DNA of 20,026 nucleotides from Lachnospiraceae bacterium (GTDB lineage Bacteria; Bacillota; Clostridia; Lachnospirales; Lachnospiraceae). How positions within the stretch are numbered: position 1 is the stretch's first letter; every line of letters begins with the position of its first letter. Location: NCBI GenBank assembly GCA_900764225.1, contig CAAFNG010000098.1, forward strand, positions 1 to 20,026, given 5' to 3'. The notes beneath the pieces are model-generated. The model saw only the letters and a list, made by a program, of their open reading frames with translations. It was not told the DNA's origin and did no database searches. The position numbers and the translations under genes are program-made. This document shows, piece after piece, positions 1 to 7,020 of the stretch.

Positions 1-6
1 AATCAT
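1..6 (-). CDS. 5' end of a divergent gene, cut by the window edge
   Basis: Reading the minus strand, ATG at 6-4 followed by ATT is preceded at a good distance by GAGGTGATC (17-9), a contiguous nine-base match to the classical Shine-Dalgarno AAGGAGGTGATC. A TATAAT and a TTCACT 17 bases apart lie further upstream. Together these indicate a real gene reading leftwards out of the window. Only Met-Ile is visible, so the product cannot be named. Confidence 0.5.
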
Positions 7-37
7 GCGATCACCTCTTGTATGTTATTATTGTTTA

Positions 38-66
38 ATTATATCATACTTTACCGTATTAGTGAA
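38..66 (-). promoter_or_regulatory. Promoter of the divergent leftward gene
   Basis: On the minus strand there is a perfect -10 TATAAT (43-38) and a 4/6 -35 TTCACT (66-61) with a 17-base spacer. The start codon at 6-4 follows about 30 bases downstream, with a very strong ribosome binding site between. Seen directly; promoter activity is inferred. Confidence 0.55.
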
Positions 67-241
67 CATTTTTTACAATTATTTTGCCTAGACTTTACTT
101 TTTTTATCGCTATTGTATATCAAAAATTGGTATGACTAATCATTTTTTTCGTTCTTCTGGTAAATTTCAACATTTTTCCGCAACATTTTCTGGTTACTTT
201 TGTATTCAGCACAAAACCGCTTTTTTATCTGAAAGTAGCAC
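67..241. other. AT-rich intergenic DNA between divergent promoters
   Basis: This is the remainder of the 315-base gap between the leftward gene and murC. It is strongly AT-rich with several T-runs. I see no convincing gene, RNA or strong inverted repeat in it. A short open frame across 84-269 has no ribosome binding site and an unconvincing composition. Confidence 0.5.
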
Positions 242-270
242 TTTTCAATTGTTTCCGTTGGCGTTATAAT
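242..270 (+). promoter_or_regulatory. murC promoter
   Basis: TATAAT at 265-270 is preceded by TTTTCA (242-247, 4/6 match to TTGACA) with a 17-base spacer. Transcription would start near 277, giving a leader of about 45 bases that ends in the ribosome binding site AAGGAG (310-315), six bases before the murC ATG. Confidence 0.6.
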
Positions 271-321
271 AAAACAGACTAAAGAACCCCGAAAAAACAA
301 CATATATATAAGGAGATTATT

Positions 322-1701
322 ATGTATCAGATAGACTTTCATAAACCGCTCCACATTCATTTTATCGGAATCGGCGGCATCAGCATGAGCGGCCTTGCCG
401 AGATTCTTCTCGAGGAGAATTTCAAGATCTCCGGTTCCGATGCCAAGGCCAGCCCTCTGACCCGCGCTCTGGAAGAACGCGGTGCCATGATCTACTATGG
501 TCAGCGTGCAGCTAATATCAAGGATGATGTAGATGTTGTTGTGTACACTGCAGCGATCCACCCTGACAACCCGGAATTTGCCTGCGCTAAAGAAAAAGGT
601 CTTCCAATGCTCACACGTGCAGAACTGCTTGGGCAGATCATGCGTAACTATGATACTCCGATCGCAATTTCCGGTACCCATGGCAAAACAACCACAACCT
701 CCATGGTATCCCACATCCTTCTTGAGGGTGACTGCGATCCGACGATCAGTGTCGGTGGCATCCTTCCTGCAATCCACGGCAACATCCGCGTGGGAAATTC
801 TGAGACTTTTGTCACGGAGGCCTGTGAATACACCAACAGCTTCTTAAGCTTTTTCCCAAAAATCAGTGTGATCCTGAATATGGATGCTGACCATCTGGAT
901 TTCTTCAAGGATATTGACGATATCCGTCATTCCTTCCGGAAATTTGCCGAGCTTCTTCCGGAAGACGGAACTCTGATCATCAATGCCGATACACCGGAAT
1001 ATGAGACTATCACCCGTGATCTTTCATGTCATATTCTTACCTATGGTCTTGAGCATGATGCAGATTATACAGCAACAGACATCACATGGGATAAATACGG
1101 ACACCCATCCTTTACTGTTCTTTTCCAGGGCAAAAAAATCGGCAGCTACTACCTCCGTGTACCGGGCATCCATAACGTATCCAACGCTCTGGCAGCCATC
1201 GCTGTGGGACGCCTTCTGGATCTTCCGGAGGAAGTTCTCGTCAAAGGACTGGGAAGCTTCACAGGAACAGACCGCCGTTTCCAGTACAAGGGTGAAATTG
1301 GCGGAGTTACCATTATCGATGATTACGCACATCATCCGACAGAGATCGAGGCAACTCTTCATGCAGCGAAGAATTACCCTCATCAGAAGGTATGGTGTGT
1401 ATTCCAGCCACATACTTATACCCGTACCAAGGCTCTTCTTCCGGAGTTTGCCAAAGCTCTGACCCTTGCAGACCACGTAGTGCTTGCTGATATCTATGCA
1501 GCCCGTGAAACTGACGATCTTGGCATTTCCTCCCAGGATCTCCAGAAAAAGATCCAGGAACTGGGAACACCTTGCGAATATTTCCCGACTTTCGATGAGA
1601 TCGAGAGCTTTCTGCTGAAAAGTTGTGCACATGGTGATCTGTTGATAACTATGGGCGCCGGAGACGTTGTAAATATTGGAGAACACCTCCTCGGAAAATA
1701 G
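322..1701 (+). CDS. murC: UDP-N-acetylmuramate--L-alanine ligase
   Basis: MurC adds L-alanine to UDP-MurNAc using ATP, the first peptide-forming step of peptidoglycan precursor synthesis in the cytoplasm. At 459 residues it has the family's normal length. The N-terminus carries the UDP-binding Rossmann motif GIGGIS (16-21). The Mur-ligase ATP loop is GTHGKTTTT (118-126), and the DDYAHHPTE segment (about 333-341) marks the start of the C-terminal ligase domain. AAGGAG sits six bases before the ATG, so the start is secure. It has its own promoter and a terminator directly after the stop, so it is probably monocistronic. The first DnaA box begins at the base after its stop codon. The assignment is firm from motifs and full-length similarity to the known family. 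Confidence 0.97.
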   Translation: MYQIDFHKPLHIHFIGIGGISMSGLAEILLEENFKISGSDAKASPLTRALEERGAMIYYGQRAANIKDDVDVVVYTAAIHPDNPEFACAKEKGLPMLTRAELLGQIMRNYDTPIAISGTHGKTTTTSMVSHILLEGDCDPTISVGGILPAIHGNIRVGNSETFVTEACEYTNSFLSFFPKISVILNMDADHLDFFKDIDDIRHSFRKFAELLPEDGTLIINADTPEYETITRDLSCHILTYGLEHDADYTATDITWDKYGHPSFTVLFQGKKIGSYYLRVPGIHNVSNALAAIAVGRLLDLPEEVLVKGLGSFTGTDRRFQYKGEIGGVTIIDDYAHHPTEIEATLHAAKNYPHQKVWCVFQPHTYTRTKALLPEFAKALTLADHVVLADIYAARETDDLGISSQDLQKKIQELGTPCEYFPTFDEIESFLLKSCAHGDLLITMGAGDVVNIGEHLLGK

Positions 1702-1776
1702 TTATCCACATTATCCACATGCTTATGCACATTCCATACGTGCCTGGCATGTGGATTTTTTTGTGCATAATCCACT
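1702..1776. promoter_or_regulatory. DnaA-box cluster 1
   Basis: DnaA binds the 9-mer TTATNCACA. Perfect TTATCCACA copies lie at 1702-1710 and 1711-1719, directly abutting, and TTATGCACA lies at 1723-1731. TTATGCACA on the minus strand lies at 1762-1770. Weaker two-mismatch copies are AAATCCACA (minus, 1750-1758) and TAATCCACT (plus, 1768-1776). Four consensus 9-mers within 69 bases is far beyond chance. Function in replication control is inferred from the box sequence and the helicase-loader genes downstream. Confidence 0.85.
1713..1762 (+). terminator. murC rho-independent terminator overlapping DnaA boxes
   Basis: ATCCACATGC (1713-1722) and GCATGTGGAT (1747-1756) form a perfect 10-bp stem, followed by a T-run (1756-1762). 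The 24-base loop can close further through GCAC (1727-1730) and GTGC (1740-1743). It begins 12 bases after the murC stop. The left arm is largely the second DnaA box, and the right arm overlaps a degenerate inverted box. Confidence 0.75.
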
Positions 1777-1867
1777 TGACATAAATTGACAGCATAATTC
1801 TGCAAATACCGCATTTTCCTTATAAAATCCGGTTTTTTTTCAGTTACCAATAATGTCATCCTCAAAG
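1777..1867. other. AT-rich spacer between the two DnaA-box clusters
   Basis: About 90 bases separate the two clusters. They contain TTGACA twice (1776-1781 and 1786-1791, ten bases apart), but no -10 element at a usable distance. There are T-rich tracts including an eight-T run near 1832-1840. No gene is visible. Such an AT-rich stretch could serve as an easily melted element, but nothing here proves it. Confidence 0.4.
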
Positions 1868-1894
1868 TTTTCCACATTATCCACATTTTCCACA
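1868..1894 (+). promoter_or_regulatory. DnaA-box cluster 2: three abutting 9-mers
   Basis: TTTTCCACA (1868-1876), TTATCCACA (1877-1885) and TTTTCCACA (1886-1894) follow one another with no gap and in the same orientation. The central copy is the perfect DnaA consensus and the flanking ones each differ at one position. The array ends 36 bases before the -35 of the loader operon promoter, a suitable place for a transcription regulator. Confidence 0.8.
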
Positions 1895-1930
1895 TACAAA
1901 TTTGCGTACATCCGTTGTGAAAATAAACTA

Positions 1931-1959
1931 TTCTCATTTAAAAATGGTTGTGCTATAAT
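1931..1959 (+). promoter_or_regulatory. Promoter of the helicase-loader operon
   Basis: An extended -10, TGCTATAAT (1951-1959), is preceded by TTCTCA (1931-1936, 4/6) with a 17-base spacer. Predicted start near 1966 gives a leader of about 66 bases. A second TATAAT at 1991-1996 lacks a recognisable -35. Confidence 0.65.
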
Positions 1960-1973
1960 CCTTCTTAGTGTGT

Positions 1974-1989
1974 CGGACAGATTTGTCCG
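1974..1989. repeat. Palindrome in the leader of the loader operon
   Basis: CGGACA (1974-1979) and TGTCCG (1984-1989) are perfect inverted arms around GATT. The palindrome lies just downstream of the predicted transcription start and one base before a second TATAAT. It could be a repressor operator or a small RNA hairpin; it has no T-run, so it is not a terminator. Confidence 0.5.
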
Positions 1990-2031
1990 CTATAATTTGT
2001 GCGATAATATTACAGAAAGTGAGCTGCTGAT

Positions 2032-3144
2032 ATGAGTATGATTTCTCTTCAGAATACCTCAGAAACAGAGGTTACGATTCTTTCCAATCGTTTTATTGAC
2101 AACTTCATGCCTCGTGCCAACGGAGAATTTGTGAAGGTATATATCTACCTGCTCCGTATTGTATCTGCCGCTCCAACCTCCTTCAGTCTGGAAACTATGG
2201 CAGACCGGCTTTTCTGCACGGAGCGAGATATCTCCCGTGCCTTAAAATACTGGGAAGCTGAGAAGCTGATCTCCCTGACTTATACCAATGACCAGCAGCT
2301 TACCGGAATCACTCTTCTGGATCCATTCACAGATACCGGCCGTCTGGAGAGCAGTGCTTCCAGTGATCAGGTGTTTTCCCACGAGAGTACTTCTTCTCCG
2401 GTTTCCGTATCCAATGTGGGAGCCTCTTCCGGCACAGACACTGACCGGTCCGGAACTTCTGCCTACAGACTCACTCCAGACCGTGTAAAAGAGCTCAAAC
2501 AGAACGAGGAAGTCAGCCAGCTGCTCTATATTGCCGAGCAGTATCTTGGCAAGACACTGACTCCTACGGAAATGCAGAAGATTCTTTTTTTCTACGACGA
2601 GCTCAAAATGTCCGCAGACCTCATCGAATATCTTGTGGAATACTGTGTTTCCAGAGGGCGCAAGAGTATGCGCTATATTGAAACTGTTGCCATGGCCTGG
2701 TCCAAAGACGGCATTACAACGGTTGAGAAGGCCCGTGAAGCAAGCTCCCGTTTTTCCAAAGATTATTATTCAGTCCTGAAAGCTATGGGAATCAACGGGC
2801 GCAATCCTGTGGAGGATGAGATCACTTACATTGATACCTGGCGTAAAACCTACGGTTTTGACCTGGAGCTGATCCAGGAGGCCTGCAGCAGAACAGTTCT
2901 CACAACAGGCCAGCCAAGCTTCCAGTACGCAGATAAAATCCTCTCCGGCTGGAAAAAGAAAAACGTACATACTCTGGAAGATATCCGGCTTCTGGATGCC
3001 GAGCATAAGAAGCGCCAGCTGGAGAAATCTGTTTCCCGCAAGAAACAGCCTACACAGCCGCCTCAGAGTAATAACCGGTTTAACAATTTCCATCAGCGGG
3101 ATTACGATTTCGCAGAATATGAGAAACGTCTTTTAAATCAGTAA
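2032..3144 (+). CDS. DnaB/DnaD-type replication initiation protein
   Basis: Probable primosomal protein that helps load the replicative helicase. The first ~100 residues look like the winged-helix domain of the DnaD/DnaB family. A Ser/Thr-rich low-complexity linker (about 105-145) follows. Then come two copies of the DnaD C-terminal domain (DDBH2, PF07261): about 159-234 and 242-318. Each ends in the family signature Y-x3-I/V-x3-W (YIETVAMAW 215-223, YADKILSGW 299-307). Tandem DDBH2 domains are the layout of Bacillus subtilis DnaB rather than DnaD, which has one. The start has only a weak site (AAAGTGAG), and a second ATG lies two codons in. The helicase-loader ATPase follows 27 bases later. 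Family assignment is firm; which of DnaB or DnaD it replaces is inference. Confidence 0.9.
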   Translation: MSMISLQNTSETEVTILSNRFIDNFMPRANGEFVKVYIYLLRIVSAAPTSFSLETMADRLFCTERDISRALKYWEAEKLISLTYTNDQQLTGITLLDPFTDTGRLESSASSDQVFSHESTSSPVSVSNVGASSGTDTDRSGTSAYRLTPDRVKELKQNEEVSQLLYIAEQYLGKTLTPTEMQKILFFYDELKMSADLIEYLVEYCVSRGRKSMRYIETVAMAWSKDGITTVEKAREASSRFSKDYYSVLKAMGINGRNPVEDEITYIDTWRKTYGFDLELIQEACSRTVLTTGQPSFQYADKILSGWKKKNVHTLEDIRLLDAEHKKRQLEKSVSRKKQPTQPPQSNNRFNNFHQRDYDFAEYEKRLLNQ

Positions 3145-3171
3145 CCTTTTTTACCTGGAAGGAGCTTTTTT

Positions 3172-4158
3172 ATGCCTTTACAGAATTTTCAGTATGATAC
3201 TATAATGAGAGAATACAGTCGGCGTCAGGCTCAGAATCACCGGATTCTGGAGGAGCACACTGCCAATGCCTATGCGAAGATTCCCCGTCTTAAAGAGATT
3301 GATGACGAGGTAGCTACCTTAAGTGCAGATAAGGTGCGAAGGCTTTTAAGCGGCAAAGAAAAAGGAACTTCTGACCTGAAGGCAGCGATCCAGGAGCTCT
3401 CAGATGAACGACTCACGCTTCTTGTTGCCAATGGTTTTCCCGGAGATTATCTGGAAATGCCCTGCACCTGTCCTGTCTGTCAGGACACCGGATACGTGGG
3501 CAGCAAAAAATGCACCTGTTTCAAAAAAGCCGAGATTGAACTGCTCTATGCACAGTCTAATCTCAATGAAATTCTTGAAAAAGAAAATTTTGACAGCTTT
3601 TCATTTGACTATTATTCTGCTACAATAAAAAACGAAGCCACGGGACTGTCTGCTCTGGAAACAGCCAGACGGGCCTACGACACTGCACAGCGCTTTGTGC
3701 AGGACTTCGACCACAAATTCGAAAATCTGTTTTTGTATGGCGATACCGGCGTGGGAAAAACATTTCTCTCACACTGTATCGCGCGGGAGCTTCTCAGATC
3801 CACGCACTGTGTTCTGTATTTCTCAGCCTATGATCTTTTTGATATGATGGCTGCGAACTCTTTTTCCAGAAAGGATACAGGCACAGATGAGGAACTGCTC
3901 TACGACTGTGATCTTCTTATCATTGATGACCTTGGAACAGAGCTTACCAACAGCTTTGTATCCTCGCAGCTTTTTCTCTGTCTCAATGAACGGATCATGC
4001 GAAGAAAGTCCACGATCATTTCCACGAATCTGACGCTCAAGAATTTCTCGGATACTTATTCCGAGAGAACTTTTTCCCGGATCGCAAGCAACTATCAGAT
4101 GATCTCGCTGATCGGGAAAGATATCCGTATACAGAAAATATTTTTAGGAGGAAATTAA
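3172..4158 (+). CDS. DnaI/DnaC-like helicase loader ATPase
   Basis: AAA+ ATPase of the DnaC/DnaI/IstB group, expected to load the hexameric replicative helicase onto DNA. The N-terminal part has a cysteine cluster, C98-T-C100-P-V-C103 and C114-T-C116, typical of the zinc-binding N-terminal domain of DnaI. The ATPase core has Walker A GDTGVGKT (190-197), Walker B LLIIDD (248-253) and a sensor-1 STNLTL segment. Length (328) suits DnaI. No transposase is nearby, so an IstB role is unlikely. The ribosome binding site GGAAGGAG (3157-3164) is strong. It lies between the DnaB/DnaD-like gene and the PRPP synthetase in one operon. I give no symbol because dnaI and dnaC naming differs between species. 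Confidence 0.92.
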   Translation: MPLQNFQYDTIMREYSRRQAQNHRILEEHTANAYAKIPRLKEIDDEVATLSADKVRRLLSGKEKGTSDLKAAIQELSDERLTLLVANGFPGDYLEMPCTCPVCQDTGYVGSKKCTCFKKAEIELLYAQSNLNEILEKENFDSFSFDYYSATIKNEATGLSALETARRAYDTAQRFVQDFDHKFENLFLYGDTGVGKTFLSHCIARELLRSTHCVLYFSAYDLFDMMAANSFSRKDTGTDEELLYDCDLLIIDDLGTELTNSFVSSQLFLCLNERIMRRKSTIISTNLTLKNFSDTYSERTFSRIASNYQMISLIGKDIRIQKIFLGGN

Positions 4159-4159
4159 A

Positions 4160-5344
4160 ATGGCACAGGTAACTACAAAAGATTTTTCCACACTCCCGGT
4201 AGGAAGACTTGGACTGATTCCCCTTCAGAGCTGCAGCTCATTAGGAGCTAAGGTGAATGACTGGCTGGTTAAATGGCGTGCCGAAAGGCAGTATCCCGGA
4301 ATGGATTCCTTCGCTTTCGAGGGATACAAGCGTGATTCTTACATTATCGAAGCAAAGAATCCTCGTTTCGGTTCCGGTGAAGCCAAATGTACCATCAACG
4401 AATCTGTCCGTGGTGATGATATCTACATTATGGTGGATGTGACCAACTACAGTCTTTCCTATCCGATCGGACCATATACCAATCTCATGTCCCCGGATGA
4501 CCATTTCCAGGATATGAAACGTGTAATCGCTGCCATCGGTGGAAAAGCCCGCAGAGTTAACGTAATCATGCCGTATCTCTATGAGAGCCGTCAGGACAAG
4601 CGTGTCGGAAGAGAGTCTCTGGACTGTGCCACTGCACTTCATGAGCTGATCGACATGGGTGTTGAGAACATCATCACCTTCGATGCCCACGACTCCCGTG
4701 TACAGAACGCTACACCGCTTCACGGCTTCGAAACTGTACAGCCGTCCTATCAGTTCATCAAGGCACTTCTCAAGAATGAAGAGGGTCTGCATATTGATAA
4801 GGATCATTTCATGACCATCAGCCCGGATGAAGGAAGCATGAGCCGTGCCATCTATCTCGCCAACGTGCTCGGTGTTGACATGGGTATGTACTACAAACGT
4901 CTGGACTACACAACCTACGAAAATGGCCGCCATCCGGTTGCTGCATATGAGTTCCTGGGACCGAAGCTTGAAGGCAAGGATATGATCCTGATCGACGATA
5001 TGATCTCTTCCGGTGATACGATCCTGAAAATTGCTTCTCTCCTCAAGGAGAAAGGTGCCGGAAAGGTTTATATCTGCTCTACTTTCGGTTTCTTCACAGA
5101 TGGTCTTGAGAAATTCGACGAGGCTCACAAGAAGGGCTACTTCGACAAACTCCTTACTACAAACCTTGTTTACCAGGAGCCTGAACTTCTTGAGAAACCA
5201 TACTACATCAGCTGCGATATGAGCAAATATATTGCCCTGATCATCGATACTCTGAATCATGATACCTCTGTCAGCCATCTTCTCAACCCGGTAGACAGAA
5301 TCAAACGTTGTGTTACCAATTACATGAGCCAGTATGAGAAATAA
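4160..5344 (+). CDS. prs: Ribose-phosphate pyrophosphokinase (PRPP synthetase)
   Basis: Transfers pyrophosphate from ATP to ribose 5-phosphate, giving PRPP for purine, pyrimidine, NAD, His and Trp synthesis. The PRPP-binding loop is DDMISSGDT (279-287). The catalytic-loop region is PYLYESRQDKR (138-148), and FDAHDS (174-179) corresponds to the FDLH metal-binding segment. At 394 residues it is clearly longer than the ~315-residue classical enzyme; the extra length is mainly N-terminal plus insertions, and the loop motifs diverge from the common PYARQDR form. Its start lies one base after the upstream stop, with AGGAGG (4146-4151) inside the end of that gene, so it is translated from the loader operon. 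A strong terminator follows. Function is well supported; activity of this longer form is inferred from intact motifs. Confidence 0.93.
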   Translation: MAQVTTKDFSTLPVGRLGLIPLQSCSSLGAKVNDWLVKWRAERQYPGMDSFAFEGYKRDSYIIEAKNPRFGSGEAKCTINESVRGDDIYIMVDVTNYSLSYPIGPYTNLMSPDDHFQDMKRVIAAIGGKARRVNVIMPYLYESRQDKRVGRESLDCATALHELIDMGVENIITFDAHDSRVQNATPLHGFETVQPSYQFIKALLKNEEGLHIDKDHFMTISPDEGSMSRAIYLANVLGVDMGMYYKRLDYTTYENGRHPVAAYEFLGPKLEGKDMILIDDMISSGDTILKIASLLKEKGAGKVYICSTFGFFTDGLEKFDEAHKKGYFDKLLTTNLVYQEPELLEKPYYISCDMSKYIALIIDTLNHDTSVSHLLNPVDRIKRCVTNYMSQYEK

Positions 5345-5380
5345 TTTTCCACCTGAAATACTATAAAATAATTAAGCAAA

Positions 5381-5425
5381 AAATCCCCCCGGTTCTCTTT
5401 AAATTTCCGAGAACCGGGGGGATTT
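5381..5425. terminator. Bidirectional terminator between convergent operons
   Basis: A perfect 17-bp stem pairs 5381-5397 with 5409-5425 around an 11-base loop; the core is CCCCCCGGTTCTC. On the minus strand the stem is followed by six Ts, so it is a strong terminator for the leftward ATPase operon. For the plus strand the tail (ATTTCTGTATTTC) is weaker but should still stop prs transcription. Confidence 0.9.
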
Positions 5426-5446
5426 CTGTATTTCTTCACCAGATAA

Positions 5447-7000
5447 TTATACCGTAAGCAATATTTTCTGATAAGGAATTCCTTCTTTATCCAGTATTTC
5501 CATCTCTCTTTTATTGCAGGTACTTATAATCACCTGTCTGTTTTCTTTATGAAGCCAGTGCAGTACGGAAGCCAATCGGTCTTCATCATACATGCCAAAC
5601 ACATCATCCAGAATCACAGGAAAAACCTCATCCCTGCAAAAAAGCTCTCCTGCGGCCATACGCAGTGCAAAATATATCTGCTCCAGTGTTCCGCGGCTCA
5701 GTCTCTCCACCGGAACTGTCCGTTCTCCGGTATTCACCAGAATATGAAGCTCCTCGTCCATAAGGACTTCTTTATATTTTCCGCCGGTGATCTCACTTAA
5801 TATCTGCGAGGTGCGATGTTTGAGTCTGTCTCCCACCTGGTCTGTGATATTCCCGGAAAGTGCTTCAATCGTATCCATGGCCATGTTCAGAGCCTGAATC
5901 TCCGTTTCCTCCGGTGTCATCACCTCTGTGTTATCCTCACACTCCTGAAGCTCAGACTTCAGATTGGAAAGAGCTGTATATTTCTCTTCATAATCCTGAT
6001 CCAGGCTGTTCCTGCTCCAGGTCAGTTCATCATGCCTGGAAAGCCAGCGATTCCTCTGACGTTCACGTTTATTCAGCTCTCTGCTCAGACGTACACGGAA
6101 AAACAATGCCGCTACCGTAACTCCTGCCGTAAGCACCCCTGTCAGAATGCTTAAGATCACCAGACCGGAAAAAGCCGCCAGACAACCCGTTCCTGCGATT
6201 CCCGCCACCAATACAACCGACAGGACCACATCAACCAGTTCTCGTCTTTTTTTTACACGGTGAATTCTCAGTTCCAGAAGATCTTCTGTACTTCGATCGC
6301 GGGTTCCCTGATTCATTCCATCCTGCTGCTGTGTTACCTTGTCTCGTTTCTCATCCAGCTCCCGGATTTCTTTCTGGATATATTCTATATTCGAAGAAAT
6401 TTTTTCTTTTTCTTTCTCCAGCTCTTTTTTTCGCCGGGACACTTCTGTAAGATATCCTTTTCTGGACATTTTCAGCATCTGCATAGCCCTTCCCATATCA
6501 ATGGAACTGTCCCCTGTCCCCTGATAACTTGCCATATAATTCTGAAGTTCCCGGACAAGATCGCGTCCTGTAACGCTTTTAAGCTGTGCAACAGAAACAG
6601 TATTATCATAGACTGCCTCACTGACATTTCCAAGAATTACATCCAGCACTCCTGCTTCTGCATCCACAAGGCTTCCGTCATCCTCGCAAAGAAGCTCACC
6701 GAATTTTTTTTCTTTATAAAAATTTCTGGTAAGGCGATATTTTTTTCCTTGCGCGGCAAACCACAAAATGCCACCGTATTCTGCCGGGTTTTCCCAGGGT
6801 TCATATTTCGTATATGTATCATTTTGTGCAGCCTTGCCTCTGAGTCTGCGGACGCCATAGAGCATGGAACGTATAAATGTGTGAGTGGTTGTCTTACCGC
6901 TTTCATTTTCTCCGTAGAGTACGTTGAGTCCCGGAGAAAGCTCTATATCTTTATCCCGTATCTTACCGAAATTTTTGATTTTCAAACGTCTGATGACCAT
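5447..7000 (-). CDS. Short SbcC/YhaN-like SMC-type ATPase with membrane hairpin
   Basis: RecF/SMC-type ATPase, probable partner of the phosphoesterase encoded just upstream. The N-terminus has the Rad50-like start IRRLKIKNFG and Walker A GENESGKT (30-37). The C-terminus has the ABC signature LSRGTLEQ (about 432-439) and Walker B FPVILDD (about 460-466). Charged coiled coils lie around 180-230 and 310-357. Between them, about 255-302, is a strongly hydrophobic stretch long enough for two membrane segments. At 517 residues it is about half the length of SbcC or YhaN, because the coiled coils are short. AGGAGG lies 11 bases before the start, and the gene begins 20 bases after the phosphoesterase stop. 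ATPase class is firm. A DNA-end-processing role at the membrane is inferred from YhaN/SbcC kinship. Confidence 0.85.
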   Translation of the reverse strand: MVIRRLKIKNFGKIRDKDIELSPGLNVLYGENESGKTTTHTFIRSMLYGVRRLRGKAAQNDTYTKYEPWENPAEYGGILWFAAQGKKYRLTRNFYKEKKFGELLCEDDGSLVDAEAGVLDVILGNVSEAVYDNTVSVAQLKSVTGRDLVRELQNYMASYQGTGDSSIDMGRAMQMLKMSRKGYLTEVSRRKKELEKEKEKISSNIEYIQKEIRELDEKRDKVTQQQDGMNQGTRDRSTEDLLELRIHRVKKRRELVDVVLSVVLVAGIAGTGCLAAFSGLVILSILTGVLTAGVTVAALFFRVRLSRELNKRERQRNRWLSRHDELTWSRNSLDQDYEEKYTALSNLKSELQECEDNTEVMTPEETEIQALNMAMDTIEALSGNITDQVGDRLKHRTSQILSEITGGKYKEVLMDEELHILVNTGERTVPVERLSRGTLEQIYFALRMAAGELFCRDEVFPVILDDVFGMYDEDRLASVLHWLHKENRQVIISTCNKREMEILDKEGIPYQKILLTV

Positions 7001-7020
7001 TTTTCAGCTATCCTCCTGTC

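Noticed and set aside
84..269. Small 61-codon gene upstream of murC
   Set aside because: It has no ribosome binding site and runs through the murC promoter; the AT-rich composition explains the open frame.
1776..1791. Promoter with TTGACA (two copies)
   Set aside because: No TATAAT-like hexamer lies 15-19 bases downstream of either copy.
1702..2031. Chromosomal origin oriC
   Set aside because: The DnaA-box density and AT-rich spacer resemble an origin, but dnaA, dnaN and rpmH are absent. The long run of minus-strand genes to the right points towards the site, the opposite of the usual leading-strand bias.
3172..4158. IstB transposition helper
   Set aside because: It shares the ATPase fold, but no IstA transposase or terminal repeats are nearby. 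The Cys-rich N-terminus and the DnaB/DnaD-like neighbour fit a helicase loader.
4241..5278. Long antisense reading frame of 345 codons across prs
   Set aside because: It lies wholly inside a well-supported enzyme gene, has no ribosome binding site or recognisable domain, and looks like a codon-usage shadow.
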